From assembly GCA_036389795.1 (NCBI GenBank), contig DASVWD010000111.1:1-41842 (forward strand): a DNA stretch of 41,842 nucleotides. The letters run 5' to 3'. The stretch's first letter is position 1, and every line of letters begins with the position of its first letter. The position numbers and the translations under genes were made by a program. This stretch comes from Longimicrobium sp. Lineage in GTDB: Bacteria > Gemmatimonadota > Gemmatimonadetes > Longimicrobiales > Longimicrobiaceae. Of this stretch, positions 32,632-40,272 are shown one piece after another. The notes under the pieces were generated by a model. It saw nothing but the letters and a program-made list of their open reading frames with translations, was not told the DNA's origin and made no database searches.

Positions 32632-34014
32632 ATGAGAACCGTCTCACGCGCGCCGGCCCTCGTCCTCGCCGCCTGCCTGGCCGCGGGAGGCGCGGCGGCG
32701 CAGGCGGGGGGCGCGCCGCGCCCGACCGTACCCATCGAGTACCACAAGCTGGACAACGGCCTGAAGGTGGTGCTCTCGCGCGACACCACCAGCCCCACCG
32801 TGGTGGTGGGCGTCTACTACAACATCGGCTTCCGCATCGAGCCGCGGAACCGCACCGGGTTCGCGCACCTCTTCGAGCACATGATGTTCCAGGGGTCGCG
32901 GAACCTGGGGAAGATGGAGTTCATCCGGCTGGTGCAGTCCAACGGCGGCATCCTGAACGGCTCCACCCGGTTCGACTTCACCAACTACTTCGAGGTCGTC
33001 CCCGCCCACACGCTGGAGACGGTGCTCTGGGCCGAGGCCGACCGCATGCGCGGGCTCGACGTCACGCAGGAGAACCTCGCGAACCAGCAGGAGGTGGTGA
33101 AGAACGAGGTGCGCGTGAACGTGCTGAACACCCCGTACGGCGGCTTCCCCTGGCTGGACATGCCCCAGTACGCCAACACCAACTGGTACAACGCGCACAA
33201 CTTCTACGGCGACCTGGCCGACCTCGACTCGGCCACGCTCGCCGACGTGCAGAGCTTCTTCAAGACGTACTACTCGCCCAACAACGCGGCGCTGGTGGTG
33301 GTGGGCGACTTCGACCCGGCGCAGGCCCTGCGCTGGATCCGCCAGTACTTCGGCGACATCCCGGCAGTGCCCCAGCCCGCGCAGCCCGACCTCTCCGAGC
33401 CGCGCCAGACCGAGGAGAAGCGCGCCGTCAAGCGGGACACGCTGGCGCAGCGGCCCGCGCTCGCCATCGGCTACCACGCGCCGCGGGTGTGGACGGCCGA
33501 GTACTTCGCGCTCGCGGTGCTGGACCAGATCCTGGCGCAGGGGCGCGACAGCCGGCTCTACCAGAAGCTGGTGCAGGAGAAGGGGTACACCAGCGGCGTC
33601 TCGGCGAGCTTCAACCCCCTGGGGAACCCGTTCAACATCAACGGGCCCACGCTGTGGACGGCGTGGCTCTTCCACGACCGCGGCGTCCCCGCCGACTCGA
33701 TCGTGGCGGCCTTCGACCAGGTGGTGGAGCCGCTGCGCGCCGGGCCGGTGGACCGGGCCACGCTGGACCGCGCGCTGGTGAAGGTGCGCAGCGGGCTGTA
33801 CGACGGGCAGGACGCGCTGTTCGGCTTCGGCCGGGCGGACCTGCTGGCCTCCTTCGCGCTGTTCCACGACGACCCGGGGATGATCAACCGGATCGAGGAG
33901 GAGTTCCGCAAGGTCACGCCCGAGCTGATCCAGCGCGCGGCGCAGGAGTACCTGCGCCCCGCCAACCGCACCATCCTGGTCGTCGAGCCGCGCCCCGCGG
34001 CCGCCGCCCGCTGA
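32632..34014 (+). CDS. M16-family zinc protease, catalytic member
   Basis: The 460-residue protein has a signal peptide (MRTVSRAPALVLAACLAAGGAAAQ) and an insulinase-type M16 domain with the inverted zinc motif H79-L-F-E82-H83 (FAHLFEHMMFQGS) and the downstream glutamate helix (NQQEVVKNEVRVNVL). The C-terminal M16 domain follows (RPALAIGYHAPRVWTAEYFALAVLDQILAQGRDSRLYQKLV). It should be a periplasmic peptidase that works as a heterodimer with the next gene's product, 15 bases downstream. A TTGACG...GAAATT pair (32537-32566, 18-base spacer) may be the promoter. Typical size and complete motifs. Confidence 0.92.
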   Translation: MRTVSRAPALVLAACLAAGGAAAQAGGAPRPTVPIEYHKLDNGLKVVLSRDTTSPTVVVGVYYNIGFRIEPRNRTGFAHLFEHMMFQGSRNLGKMEFIRLVQSNGGILNGSTRFDFTNYFEVVPAHTLETVLWAEADRMRGLDVTQENLANQQEVVKNEVRVNVLNTPYGGFPWLDMPQYANTNWYNAHNFYGDLADLDSATLADVQSFFKTYYSPNNAALVVVGDFDPAQALRWIRQYFGDIPAVPQPAQPDLSEPRQTEEKRAVKRDTLAQRPALAIGYHAPRVWTAEYFALAVLDQILAQGRDSRLYQKLVQEKGYTSGVSASFNPLGNPFNINGPTLWTAWLFHDRGVPADSIVAAFDQVVEPLRAGPVDRATLDRALVKVRSGLYDGQDALFGFGRADLLASFALFHDDPGMINRIEEEFRKVTPELIQRAAQEYLRPANRTILVVEPRPAAAAR

Positions 34015-34029
34015 CCGGAGGCCACCCCG

Positions 34030-35415
34030 ATGCGAACGACAGGCAGGCTCCTCGCCCTGGGCCTCGCGCTGGCGGCGGCCGCCCCGGCCGCCGCGCAGCC
34101 GCGCCAGGCGCCCCCCGCGCCGGGCGCGCCCCGGCCCTTCCGCGTCCCCGCCGCGCGCGAGTTCACCCTCCCCAACGGGATGGAGGTGACGCTCGTCCCC
34201 TACGGCCAGACCCCCAAGGCCACCGTGCTGCTCAGCGTGCGAGTGGGCAGCGCGGACGAGGGCCCGGACCAGACGTGGCTGCTGGAGCTGGCCACGGACC
34301 TCATGGAGGAGGGGACCGCCACCCGCACGGCGGAGCAGCTCAACCGCGAGGCCGCGGGGATGGGCGGCTCCATCGGCGTGGGCGTGGGCGAGAACAGCAC
34401 CAGCGTCACCGGCAGCGTGCTGGCCGAGTTCGCGCCGCGGATGGTGGAGCTGGTGGCCGACGTGGCCCGCAACCCGCGCTTCCCCGAGTCGGAGCTGGCG
34501 CGGCTCAAGGCGGCGCGGGTGCGGCAGCTCGCCATCTCGCGCAGCCAGCCGCAGCCGCTGGCCGCGGAGCGCTTCCGCCAGGTGCTCTACCCCGGCCACG
34601 CCTACGGGCGGATCTTCCCCACCGAGGCGCAGATCCAGGGGTACACGGTGCAGCAGGCGAAGGACTTCTACGCGGCGAACTTCGGCGCCGCGCGGAGCCA
34701 CCTGTACGTGGCCGGGCGCTTCGACGCGCAGGCGGTGGAGCAGGCGGTCCGCCGCGCCTTCGGCGACTGGGCCCGCGGCCCGGCGCCGGCCCCGGTGCGG
34801 CCGAGCCCCGCGACGGGCCGGGTGGTGCATCTGATCGACCGCCCGGGAGCGGTGCAGTCCACCGTCTTCGTGGGGCTGCCGATCATCGACCCGTCGCACC
34901 CGGACTGGGTGCCGCTGCAGGTGACCAACGCGTTGCTGGGCGGCTCGTTCGGCTCGCGCATCACCAGCAACATCCGCGAGCAGAAGGGCTACACCTACTC
35001 GCCCGGCTCCACCGTCTCGCCGCGGCTGGGGACGGCGTTCTGGGCCGAGATCGCCGACGTCACCACGCCGGTGACCGGCGCGTCGCTCACCGAGATCTTC
35101 CGGGAGATCGAGCGGCTGCGCGGCGAGCCGCCCACGGCCGAGGAGCTGCGCGGCATCCAGAACTACCTGGCCGGCACCTTCGTCCTGCAGAACTCTTCGC
35201 GGGGCGGCATCATCAACCAGCTCGCCTTCGTGGACCTGTACGGCCTGCCGGAGAGCTTCCTGCAGACGTACGTGCAGAGGGTGTACGCCGTCACGCCGGC
35301 CGACGTGCAGCGGATCGCGCGCACGTACCTGGACCACGAGAAGATGGCGATCGTGGTGGTGGGCGACCGGGCCGCCGTCGAGCCGCAGCTCCGCCCGTTC
35401 GGCGAGATCCGGTAG
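34030..35415 (+). CDS. M16-family protein, non-catalytic partner
   Basis: The 461-residue M16 paralogue has a signal peptide (MRTTGRLLALGLALAAAAPAAAQP). At the zinc-motif position it has LLELATDLMEEGTA instead of HxxEH, so it cannot bind zinc in the standard way and is the substrate-capturing half of an M16 heterodimer. The R/Y pair of the C-terminal domain is kept: GGSFGSRITSNIREQKGYTYSPGS. GGAGGCC lies before ATG 34030. Tandem active/inactive M16 genes are common in bacteria. No PQQ genes are near, so a general oligopeptidase role is more likely. Confidence 0.92.
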   Translation: MRTTGRLLALGLALAAAAPAAAQPRQAPPAPGAPRPFRVPAAREFTLPNGMEVTLVPYGQTPKATVLLSVRVGSADEGPDQTWLLELATDLMEEGTATRTAEQLNREAAGMGGSIGVGVGENSTSVTGSVLAEFAPRMVELVADVARNPRFPESELARLKAARVRQLAISRSQPQPLAAERFRQVLYPGHAYGRIFPTEAQIQGYTVQQAKDFYAANFGAARSHLYVAGRFDAQAVEQAVRRAFGDWARGPAPAPVRPSPATGRVVHLIDRPGAVQSTVFVGLPIIDPSHPDWVPLQVTNALLGGSFGSRITSNIREQKGYTYSPGSTVSPRLGTAFWAEIADVTTPVTGASLTEIFREIERLRGEPPTAEELRGIQNYLAGTFVLQNSSRGGIINQLAFVDLYGLPESFLQTYVQRVYAVTPADVQRIARTYLDHEKMAIVVVGDRAAVEPQLRPFGEIR

Positions 35416-35615
35416 GCCGCCGCCCTTTCCGCCTCCCGTGGGGGCACGAGCTTTCGTGCCCCCGCGCTGGCTTTGCGCGGACGGCGGCCCGGATCGCCGG
35501 CGCCGGCTCGCTCCGCCACACCCGGCGCGGGCAACGGCCCTGTCACACCCTCGCGTGGCGTGTCGTTCTCCAGACGCAGTGGAGTTCGACGAAACCCGTT
35601 CGAGGAGTGGCTCAC

Positions 35616-36059
35616 ATGAAAGCTGCCCTGTCCGTACTGCTCCTGGCCGGCCTGCTCTCCTGCAGCTCGGCCACCGCGCCCGAGCTCGCCGGCGGGACCC
35701 GCGATCCCGCCCTGCTGCCGGGCCCGGCCTGGACCCTGGTGGGGTTCGCCCCGGCCTCGGGCGACTTCTCCGCCGCCCGCGCGCGGTTCATCGTGAACTT
35801 CAGCGCCGACGGCCGCGTGGGCGGCGAGGCCGGCCCGAACGTCTACGGCGGCAGCTACGCGGCTTCCGCGGAGGGGGCGATCCAGGTGCGGGACCTGGTC
35901 GGCACGCTGATCGGCGGGCCGGAGGCCGAAGAGGCCGGGAAGTATCAGGAGGGGCTCCTGCGCGCCCGGTCGTTCGAGGTCACGCCCACGGAGCTCCTGC
36001 TGCGCTTCGAGCAGCGCGGCGTCCTCCACTTCCGGCGCCAGGTGCTCCAGGCGCAGTAG
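35616..36059 (+). CDS. META-domain-like lipoprotein
   Basis: The 147-residue protein has a lipoprotein signal (MKAALSVLLLAGLLSC, Cys16) and a small beta-rich domain: AWTLVGFAPASGDFSAARARFIVNFSADGRVGGEAGPNVYGGSYAASAEGAIQV, which resembles META/HslJ domains (W-x-L-V-x-F ... N-x-Y-G-x-Y). The family is of poorly defined function; some members are heat- or stress-linked. GAGGAG sits 7-8 bases upstream of ATG 35616. It is followed by a stem-loop at 36091-36160. Confidence 0.75.
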   Translation: MKAALSVLLLAGLLSCSSATAPELAGGTRDPALLPGPAWTLVGFAPASGDFSAARARFIVNFSADGRVGGEAGPNVYGGSYAASAEGAIQVRDLVGTLIGGPEAEEAGKYQEGLLRARSFEVTPTELLLRFEQRGVLHFRRQVLQAQ

Positions 36060-36090
36060 CCTCGCGGGATCGAGATCCATAACTGAATGT

Positions 36091-36160
36091 CTCACACGGA
36101 GGAAACGGAGTTAACGGAGAACTGCGGGGGTTCTCCGTTGACTCCGTTGACTCGTGTGAG
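36091..36160. repeat. Stem-loop repeat downstream of the META-like gene
   Basis: CTCACACGGAGGAAACGGAG...GGAGAAC pairs with GTTCTCCGTTGACTCCG...GTGTGAG around the loop TGCGGGG, giving a stem of about 31 bp with a few mismatches. A related stem with the same CTCAC/GAGAAC ends is at 38547-38608. It could act as a terminator, but no T-tract follows. The remaining stretch to 36304 contains no gene I can support. Confidence 0.7.
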
Positions 36161-36304
36161 GCTTCCGTTGGAAGGATCAGAATCCAGAACGATCCATGGA
36201 AAACGGTACGATGCGCGCGGCCTGCCGGAGCACGGAACGACGTGATCCTGCCGCCCTGAACGCGCGCGGGGACGCGGCCCGCCGCGGCCGCGCGCACGAA
36301 CTCC

Positions 36305-36333
36305 TTGCCTCCCGCGCCCGGCGCCCGTACGGT
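36305..36333 (+). promoter_or_regulatory. Predicted promoter of the radical SAM gene
   Basis: TTGCCT (36305-36310) and TACGGT (36328-36333) are 17 bases apart, about 57 bases before ATG 36391. It matches the TTGCC-17-TA pattern seen before other genes here. Confidence 0.45.
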
Positions 36334-36390
36334 GTGTCTCTCGTGCTCTCCTGAGTTGTCTTCCCAGCCACCCTCCGGCGAAAAGGCGAC

Positions 36391-37941
36391 ATGCGCATCG
36401 GGATCATCGACCTGCTCGGCAAGGAGCCGCCCACCAACGGCTACTCGCGCCTCATGCGCGCCAACAACACCAGCATCATGCCCCAGGTGGTGGGCGTCTG
36501 GTGCGAGGAAGAGGGGCACCAGGTCCACATCGCCTACTACTCGGGGACCGAGCTGCTGGCCGGCGGGCTCCCGGAAGAGCTGGACCTCCTCTTCATCAAC
36601 GCCTTCTCGCAGTGCGCGCTCCTGGCGTACGCCTTCAGCGCCTACTACCGGCACCAGGGGGTGCCCACGGTGCTGGGCGGGCCGCACGCGCGCTCGTATC
36701 CCGAGGACGCCCGCAGGTACTTCGACTACGTGGTGGGCTTCTGCGACAAGGAGACGCTGCGCGAGATCCTGCTGGACGCCGAGCCGCACAGGCCGCTGGG
36801 GCTCTACCTCTCCGCCCGGCAGCAGCCCCACGAGCTGCCGGGCCTCAGGCAGCGGTGGAAGTTCCTGCAGCCGTCGATGGAGCGCGCCAAGGTGCTCCGG
36901 CTGGTGCCGCTGCTGGGGAGCCTGGGGTGCCCGTACAAGTGCAGCTTCTGCATCGACGCCGTGGTGCCATACCAGCCGCTCGCCTACGAGGGGCTCAAGG
37001 ACGACCTGCGCTTCTTCATGGAGCTGCAGATGCCGCGCTCGGTGGCCGTCTGGCACGACCCCAACTTCGGCATCCGCTTCGACGACTACCTGGACGCCAT
37101 CGAGGAGGTGGTCCCCCCCGGCGCCATCACGTTCGTGGCCGAGACCTCGCTGTCGCTGCTGAAGGAGGAGAACCTGCAGCGGCTGCAGCGCAACGGGTTC
37201 AAGGCCATCGCCCCGGGGATCGAGTCGTGGTACGACATGGGCAACAAGTCGAAGCTGCTCTCGGTGCGCGGGATGGAGAAGGTGGAGCGCGTGGCCGAGC
37301 AGGCCAACCTGGTGAACCGCTACGTCCCCTACACGCAGTGCAACCTGATCTTCGGGCTGGACTGCGACGAGGGGGCGGAGCCGTTCGAGCTCACGAAGCG
37401 CTTCATCGACCTGGCGCCGGGGATCTACCCGCACTTCGCCGTGCTGTCGGCGTTCGGGCGCAACGCCGTGCTGAACCTGGACTACCAGCGCGACGGGCGG
37501 GTGATCCCCGTGCCCTTCCACTTCCTGGACCTGGTGCAGGCGATGAACGTGGTGCCGAAGAACTACGAGTGGACGGAGTTCTACGACCACGTGATCGACA
37601 CCTTCGAGTACTCCTTCTCGCCGAAGGCGCTGGGGCGCAGGCTGTGGAAGAACAAGCACTCCTACATCTGCTGGGAGCAGTTCTTCCGCGGCGTCTCGTC
37701 GGAGCGCAACAACCGGCTGGCGTACCACAAGAAGATGCGCCACTGGCTGGCGCACGAGCCGGGGTTCCGCGCCTTCTTCGAAGGCGAGACACGCGAGGTG
37801 CCGGCCGTGCTGGTGGACCAGGTCCGCCGGCACCTGGGGCCGCTCTGGGAGTGGCTCCCCGAGGGCGCCCTCAAGCACGACCCGAACGCGTACCTGGAGT
37901 CCGGCGCCGCGCACCCGCTCCCCGTGCTCGCCGCGAGCTGA
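36391..37941 (+). CDS. Radical SAM protein with N-terminal B12-binding-like domain
   Basis: The 516-residue protein has an N-terminal Rossmann-like domain (MRIGIIDLLGKEPPTNGYSRLMRANN, DLLFINAFSQCALLAYAFSAYYRHQGVPTVLGGPHARSYPEDA) as in B12-dependent radical SAM enzymes, but without the DxHxxG base-off cobalamin motif. The radical SAM core follows: LGSLGCPYKCSFCIDAVV holds the CxxxCxxC cluster ligands (about residues 182-189), then a VAVWHDPNFGIRFDDYLDAI strand and ETSLSLLKEENLQRL. A ~170-residue C-terminal region is rich in aromatic residues and histidines (FFRGVSSERNNRLAYHKKMRHWLAHEPGF). Substrate unknown. The next gene, a two-TM protein, begins 48 bases downstream, so they are probably one operon. 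Confidence 0.85.
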   Translation: MRIGIIDLLGKEPPTNGYSRLMRANNTSIMPQVVGVWCEEEGHQVHIAYYSGTELLAGGLPEELDLLFINAFSQCALLAYAFSAYYRHQGVPTVLGGPHARSYPEDARRYFDYVVGFCDKETLREILLDAEPHRPLGLYLSARQQPHELPGLRQRWKFLQPSMERAKVLRLVPLLGSLGCPYKCSFCIDAVVPYQPLAYEGLKDDLRFFMELQMPRSVAVWHDPNFGIRFDDYLDAIEEVVPPGAITFVAETSLSLLKEENLQRLQRNGFKAIAPGIESWYDMGNKSKLLSVRGMEKVERVAEQANLVNRYVPYTQCNLIFGLDCDEGAEPFELTKRFIDLAPGIYPHFAVLSAFGRNAVLNLDYQRDGRVIPVPFHFLDLVQAMNVVPKNYEWTEFYDHVIDTFEYSFSPKALGRRLWKNKHSYICWEQFFRGVSSERNNRLAYHKKMRHWLAHEPGFRAFFEGETREVPAVLVDQVRRHLGPLWEWLPEGALKHDPNAYLESGAAHPLPVLAAS

Positions 37942-37989
37942 GGATGCGTGCCCGTTCGTCGTCCGTGGAACGAGGATGGAGGTGAGGCC

Positions 37990-38532
37990 ATGCCGACCGA
38001 CGTGACCGCCGCGGGTGGATCCGGACCCGCGCTCGCCGCGCCCCAGGCCGCCGTCGCGGTGCCGGGGCTCGCCGCCTTCGACCTGCGCCGGTTCCTGGGC
38101 GAGCTCGCCGAGAGCGTGGAGGCCCGCGCCGCGGACCGGTCGCGGCGCTACCGCCGGGTCGCCACCATGGGGCTCGTGCTCGGCCTCTTCAGCAGCCTGC
38201 TGGCCGCCGGGGTGGCGGTGTTCGGGCCGTCGATGCTGGAGAGCCTGCGCGCCAGCGGGGCGAAGAACCCCTCGTTCGCGTGGCAGGTGCCCTGCTTCGT
38301 GATCGCCGTGCTGGGGGCGGTGAGCACCTTCGTGCTGGGCTTCCAGGAGCGCTTCCAGAGCGCGGAGGGCGTGGCGGCCGCGCGGGAGTGCCTGGGGAGG
38401 GTCCGGGCGCTCCAGGTGGCCGAGCGCCACCGCCCGGCGAAGGAGGTCCTGCGCGAGCTGGAGGAGCTGGCGGAAGGCCACCCCGACGCCCTCGACCAGG
38501 CCCTGCTCGCGAAGCTGCCCGCGGCCGGCTAG
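37990..38532 (+). CDS. Two-transmembrane protein coupled to the radical SAM gene
   Basis: The 180-residue protein has a Pro/Ala-rich N-terminus, an amphipathic segment LRRFLGELAESVEARAADRSRRYRRVATM, two transmembrane helices (GLVLGLFSSLLAAGVAVFG, about residues 59-77, and VPCFVIAVLGAVSTFVLGF, about 98-116) and a cytoplasmic helical tail (FQSAEGVAAARECLGRVRALQVAERHR then LRELEELAEGHPDALDQALL). The two-TM plus helical tail layout recalls SLATT-type effectors but no family is proven. ATGGAGGTGAG precedes ATG 37990. It follows the radical SAM gene by 48 bases and ends before a terminator-like stem. Confidence 0.7.
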   Translation: MPTDVTAAGGSGPALAAPQAAVAVPGLAAFDLRRFLGELAESVEARAADRSRRYRRVATMGLVLGLFSSLLAAGVAVFGPSMLESLRASGAKNPSFAWQVPCFVIAVLGAVSTFVLGFQERFQSAEGVAAARECLGRVRALQVAERHRPAKEVLRELEELAEGHPDALDQALLAKLPAAG

Positions 38533-38546
38533 AAGCAAACGGCTTT

Positions 38547-38615
38547 TCTCACGCAGAGTCAGCAGAGAACGTCGCTGTTCTCTGCTGACTCTGCTGCTCT
38601 GCGTGAGACTTTTTG
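38547..38615 (+). terminator. Terminator-like stem-loop with T-tract (same repeat family as 36091)
   Basis: The arm TCTCACGCAGAGTCAGCAGA (continuing to GAAC, 24 bases) pairs with GTTCTCTGCTGACTCTGC...TCTGCGTGAGA; the right arm has an eight-base insertion. ACTTTTTGTTTTC follows directly, so on the plus strand it looks like an intrinsic terminator for the two-TM gene. Confidence 0.6.
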
Positions 38616-38636
38616 TTTTCCGTTCCGACGTGATGC

Positions 38637-39048
38637 TCAGCGGGGCGGGGCGGGCGAACCGAGGAGGCGCCGCGCCTCGGCATTCCGCGGGTCCAGCTCC
38701 AGGGCCCGGGTGAGCGCCTCGCGGGCGCGGGCGGCGTCGCCGGTGGCCAGGTGGGCGCGGGCGAGGCCCACCTGCACGCGGGCCGAGGCGGGGACGCATC
38801 CCCATCACCACCTCGTGGTCGGCCAGCCGCGGGATGCGCGCGTCCAGCGCCGCCACCGCGCTGTCGAACGCGGCGCGGCTGACGCGGGCGAACGGGTCGC
38901 GGTGGCGTTTGGGGAGCGTGTCGGCCAGGTAGCGCGGGTCCGCCCGCCACTGCTCTGCCGTCAGCGCGTGCTGGGCGGCGGCGGGGCGGACGGAGAGGAG
39001 GGCGGCGCAGCGGAGCGGGAGCCCCAGGAGCGGGAAGACGGGTCGCAT
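38637..39048 (-). pseudogene. Decayed S41-protease-type gene with internal deletion and TPR-like tail
   Basis: The 5' part gives a signal peptide (MRPVFPLLGLPLRCAALLSV...AAAQ) and ALTAEQWRADPRYLADTLPKRHRDPFARVSRAAFDSAVAALDARIPRLADHEVVMGM, the typical start of S41-family (tail-specific-protease-like) exported proteins. The peptidase domain should follow but the frame breaks near 38795. In another minus-strand frame the DNA continues SARVQVGLARAHLATGDAARAREALTRALELDPRNAEARRLLG and ends at a stop at 38637-38639, which is a TPR-like C-terminal tail. An internal deletion of roughly the whole catalytic domain with a frameshift explains both. It is flanked by repeats on both sides. Confidence 0.75.
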
Positions 39049-39147
39049 GGCCGGGGCGGGCTCGGGGGGGACCGGAAACAGGTGACTCCGCATCCGATGC
39101 ACGCGCCGGCCGCCGGGTTTATCTCCCTGTGATTTCGATCGGAAGAT

Positions 39148-39255
39148 TCGTAGGGGCGAGGCCTGCCTCGACCGGCGGGGCCAGCCTGTGCGCGATCGGC
39201 GGGGACCTGTGAACGGGCTGCCTCAGTTCGGACTCGCAGGCTCGCCCCTGCGAGA
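39148..39255. repeat. MITE-like repeat with terminal inverted repeats, copy 2
   Basis: TCGTAGGGGCGAG and CTCGCCCCTGCGA form the ends. The body shares CCTCGACCGGCGGGGCCAGC and the flank ACACGTCGCGTTGAGAAG with copy 1 at 9262-9370 (ACACAACGCGTTGAGAAG). It lies between the decayed protease gene and the duplicated-promoter gene. Confidence 0.75.
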
Positions 39256-39299
39256 CACGTCGCGTTGAGAAGCTGGATCAGATCACCCTCCGCACCGCT

Positions 39300-39335
39300 C
39301 TTCCCGGCGCGCCGCGGAGCGCGTATCGTGGAAGC
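39300..39335 (+). promoter_or_regulatory. Duplicated 36 bp promoter-like unit, copy 1
   Basis: TTCCCG (39301-39306) and TATCGT (39324-39329) are 17 bases apart inside a 36-base unit that recurs at 40194-40229 with one mismatch. The outer ends CTTCC and GGAAG are mutually inverted. Confidence 0.6.
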
Positions 39336-39433
39336 TCTCGGCTGCAGCCGGGGCCGCCTTCCCACCGCCCCGCGCGCGCCTCGATCCGGCGGTGTCAGAG
39401 CGTCTTTCCAGGCTCGTGTCCGACGGGGGGTCC

Positions 39434-40123
39434 ATGCCTCCAGCCTTCTTCTCCATCGCTGAAGTTCAAGCCGCGGCTCCGGCAGCATGGTACAATCAGC
39501 CGGTCGTCAACACCGTGCTCACGCTGGTCCTGGGCGGGGTGATCCTCAACTGGCTGAAGGAGCGCTGGGCCAGGCAGGAGAAGAAGCGGGACAAAGCCCT
39601 GGAGTTCCTCGAGAATACGGGAGACAGGCTGAACCACCTGCTCTCCCTGGTCTTCGGCACGCTCAGGACCGGCGACCTGTCCGCGGAACGCCTCGAGGAG
39701 CTCCGCTCGCGCAGGAGACCCATCTTCGAAAAACGCTTCGCCGTCCGCCTGGGCGCCGAAAGCTATCTCGGGAATCCGTCCTTCTGGAGGAAGTACGACA
39801 TCCTGGCCAACCAGATCTACGAGCTGGTGGAGGTTCTCGCGGTGGTCGCCCAGCGGCGTGGAGACCTCTCCGTCCTCGAGGACATCCGCAGGCAGGAGGC
39901 GATGCTCACCGCGAAGTGGCCGGCGGAGGGAACCCAGCCGGATGCCGCGGACGGGCAGCCCGCCGTCGCGCCGGGAGACCAGGTGCTCTCGGAGATGCTG
40001 CGCTGGACGACGATGATCTGGCGCCGCTCGATTCAGCTCATCTCCGTGCCCCTCCACGACATGCTGGCCACGTCCAGCCACGGCTTCCAGGTGCCGCGCC
40101 GGCTTCGCCGCCCGGCGCCGTAG
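39434..40123 (+). CDS. Single-pass membrane protein with long cytoplasmic helical region, unknown
   Basis: The 229-residue protein has one transmembrane segment near the N-terminus (VVNTVLTLVLGGVILNWL, about residues 24-41) followed by a charged stretch KERWARQEKKRDKALEFLENTGDRLNHLLSLVFGTLRTGDLS, then helices (RRRPIFEKRFAVRLGAESYLGNPSFWRKYDILANQIYELVEVLAVVAQRRG) and a C-terminal WTTMIWRRSIQLISVPLHDML. No family recognised. ATG 39434 is preferred; a GTG at 39392 would add 14 residues before the membrane segment. It is bracketed by two copies of a 36 bp promoter-like repeat, of which the upstream copy should drive it. Confidence 0.65.
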   Translation: MPPAFFSIAEVQAAAPAAWYNQPVVNTVLTLVLGGVILNWLKERWARQEKKRDKALEFLENTGDRLNHLLSLVFGTLRTGDLSAERLEELRSRRRPIFEKRFAVRLGAESYLGNPSFWRKYDILANQIYELVEVLAVVAQRRGDLSVLEDIRRQEAMLTAKWPAEGTQPDAADGQPAVAPGDQVLSEMLRWTTMIWRRSIQLISVPLHDMLATSSHGFQVPRRLRRPAP

Positions 40124-40193
40124 CGCCCGGCGCGTGCCGGCGGGGACGGCGCTTCGCGGACCTGCCACGCTCCATCCAGCCCACGGCCCGAGG

Positions 40194-40229
40194 CTTCCCG
40201 GCGCGCCGCGAAGCGCGTATCGTGGAAGC
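40194..40229 (+). promoter_or_regulatory. Duplicated 36 bp promoter-like unit, copy 2
   Basis: TTCCCG (40195-40200) and TATCGT (40218-40223) are 17 bases apart, about 50 bases before ATG 40273. It differs from 39300-39335 at one position of 36. Confidence 0.6.
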
Positions 40230-40272
40230 CCCGCACTCGCAGGATCGACTTTCCCCGGACCAAGAGACCGCG

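Noticed and set aside
32632-35415. PQQ biosynthesis protease (PqqF/PqqG) locus
   Set aside because: The paired M16 proteins fit in form, but no pqqA-E genes are near, and tandem active/inactive M16 pairs are widespread without PQQ.
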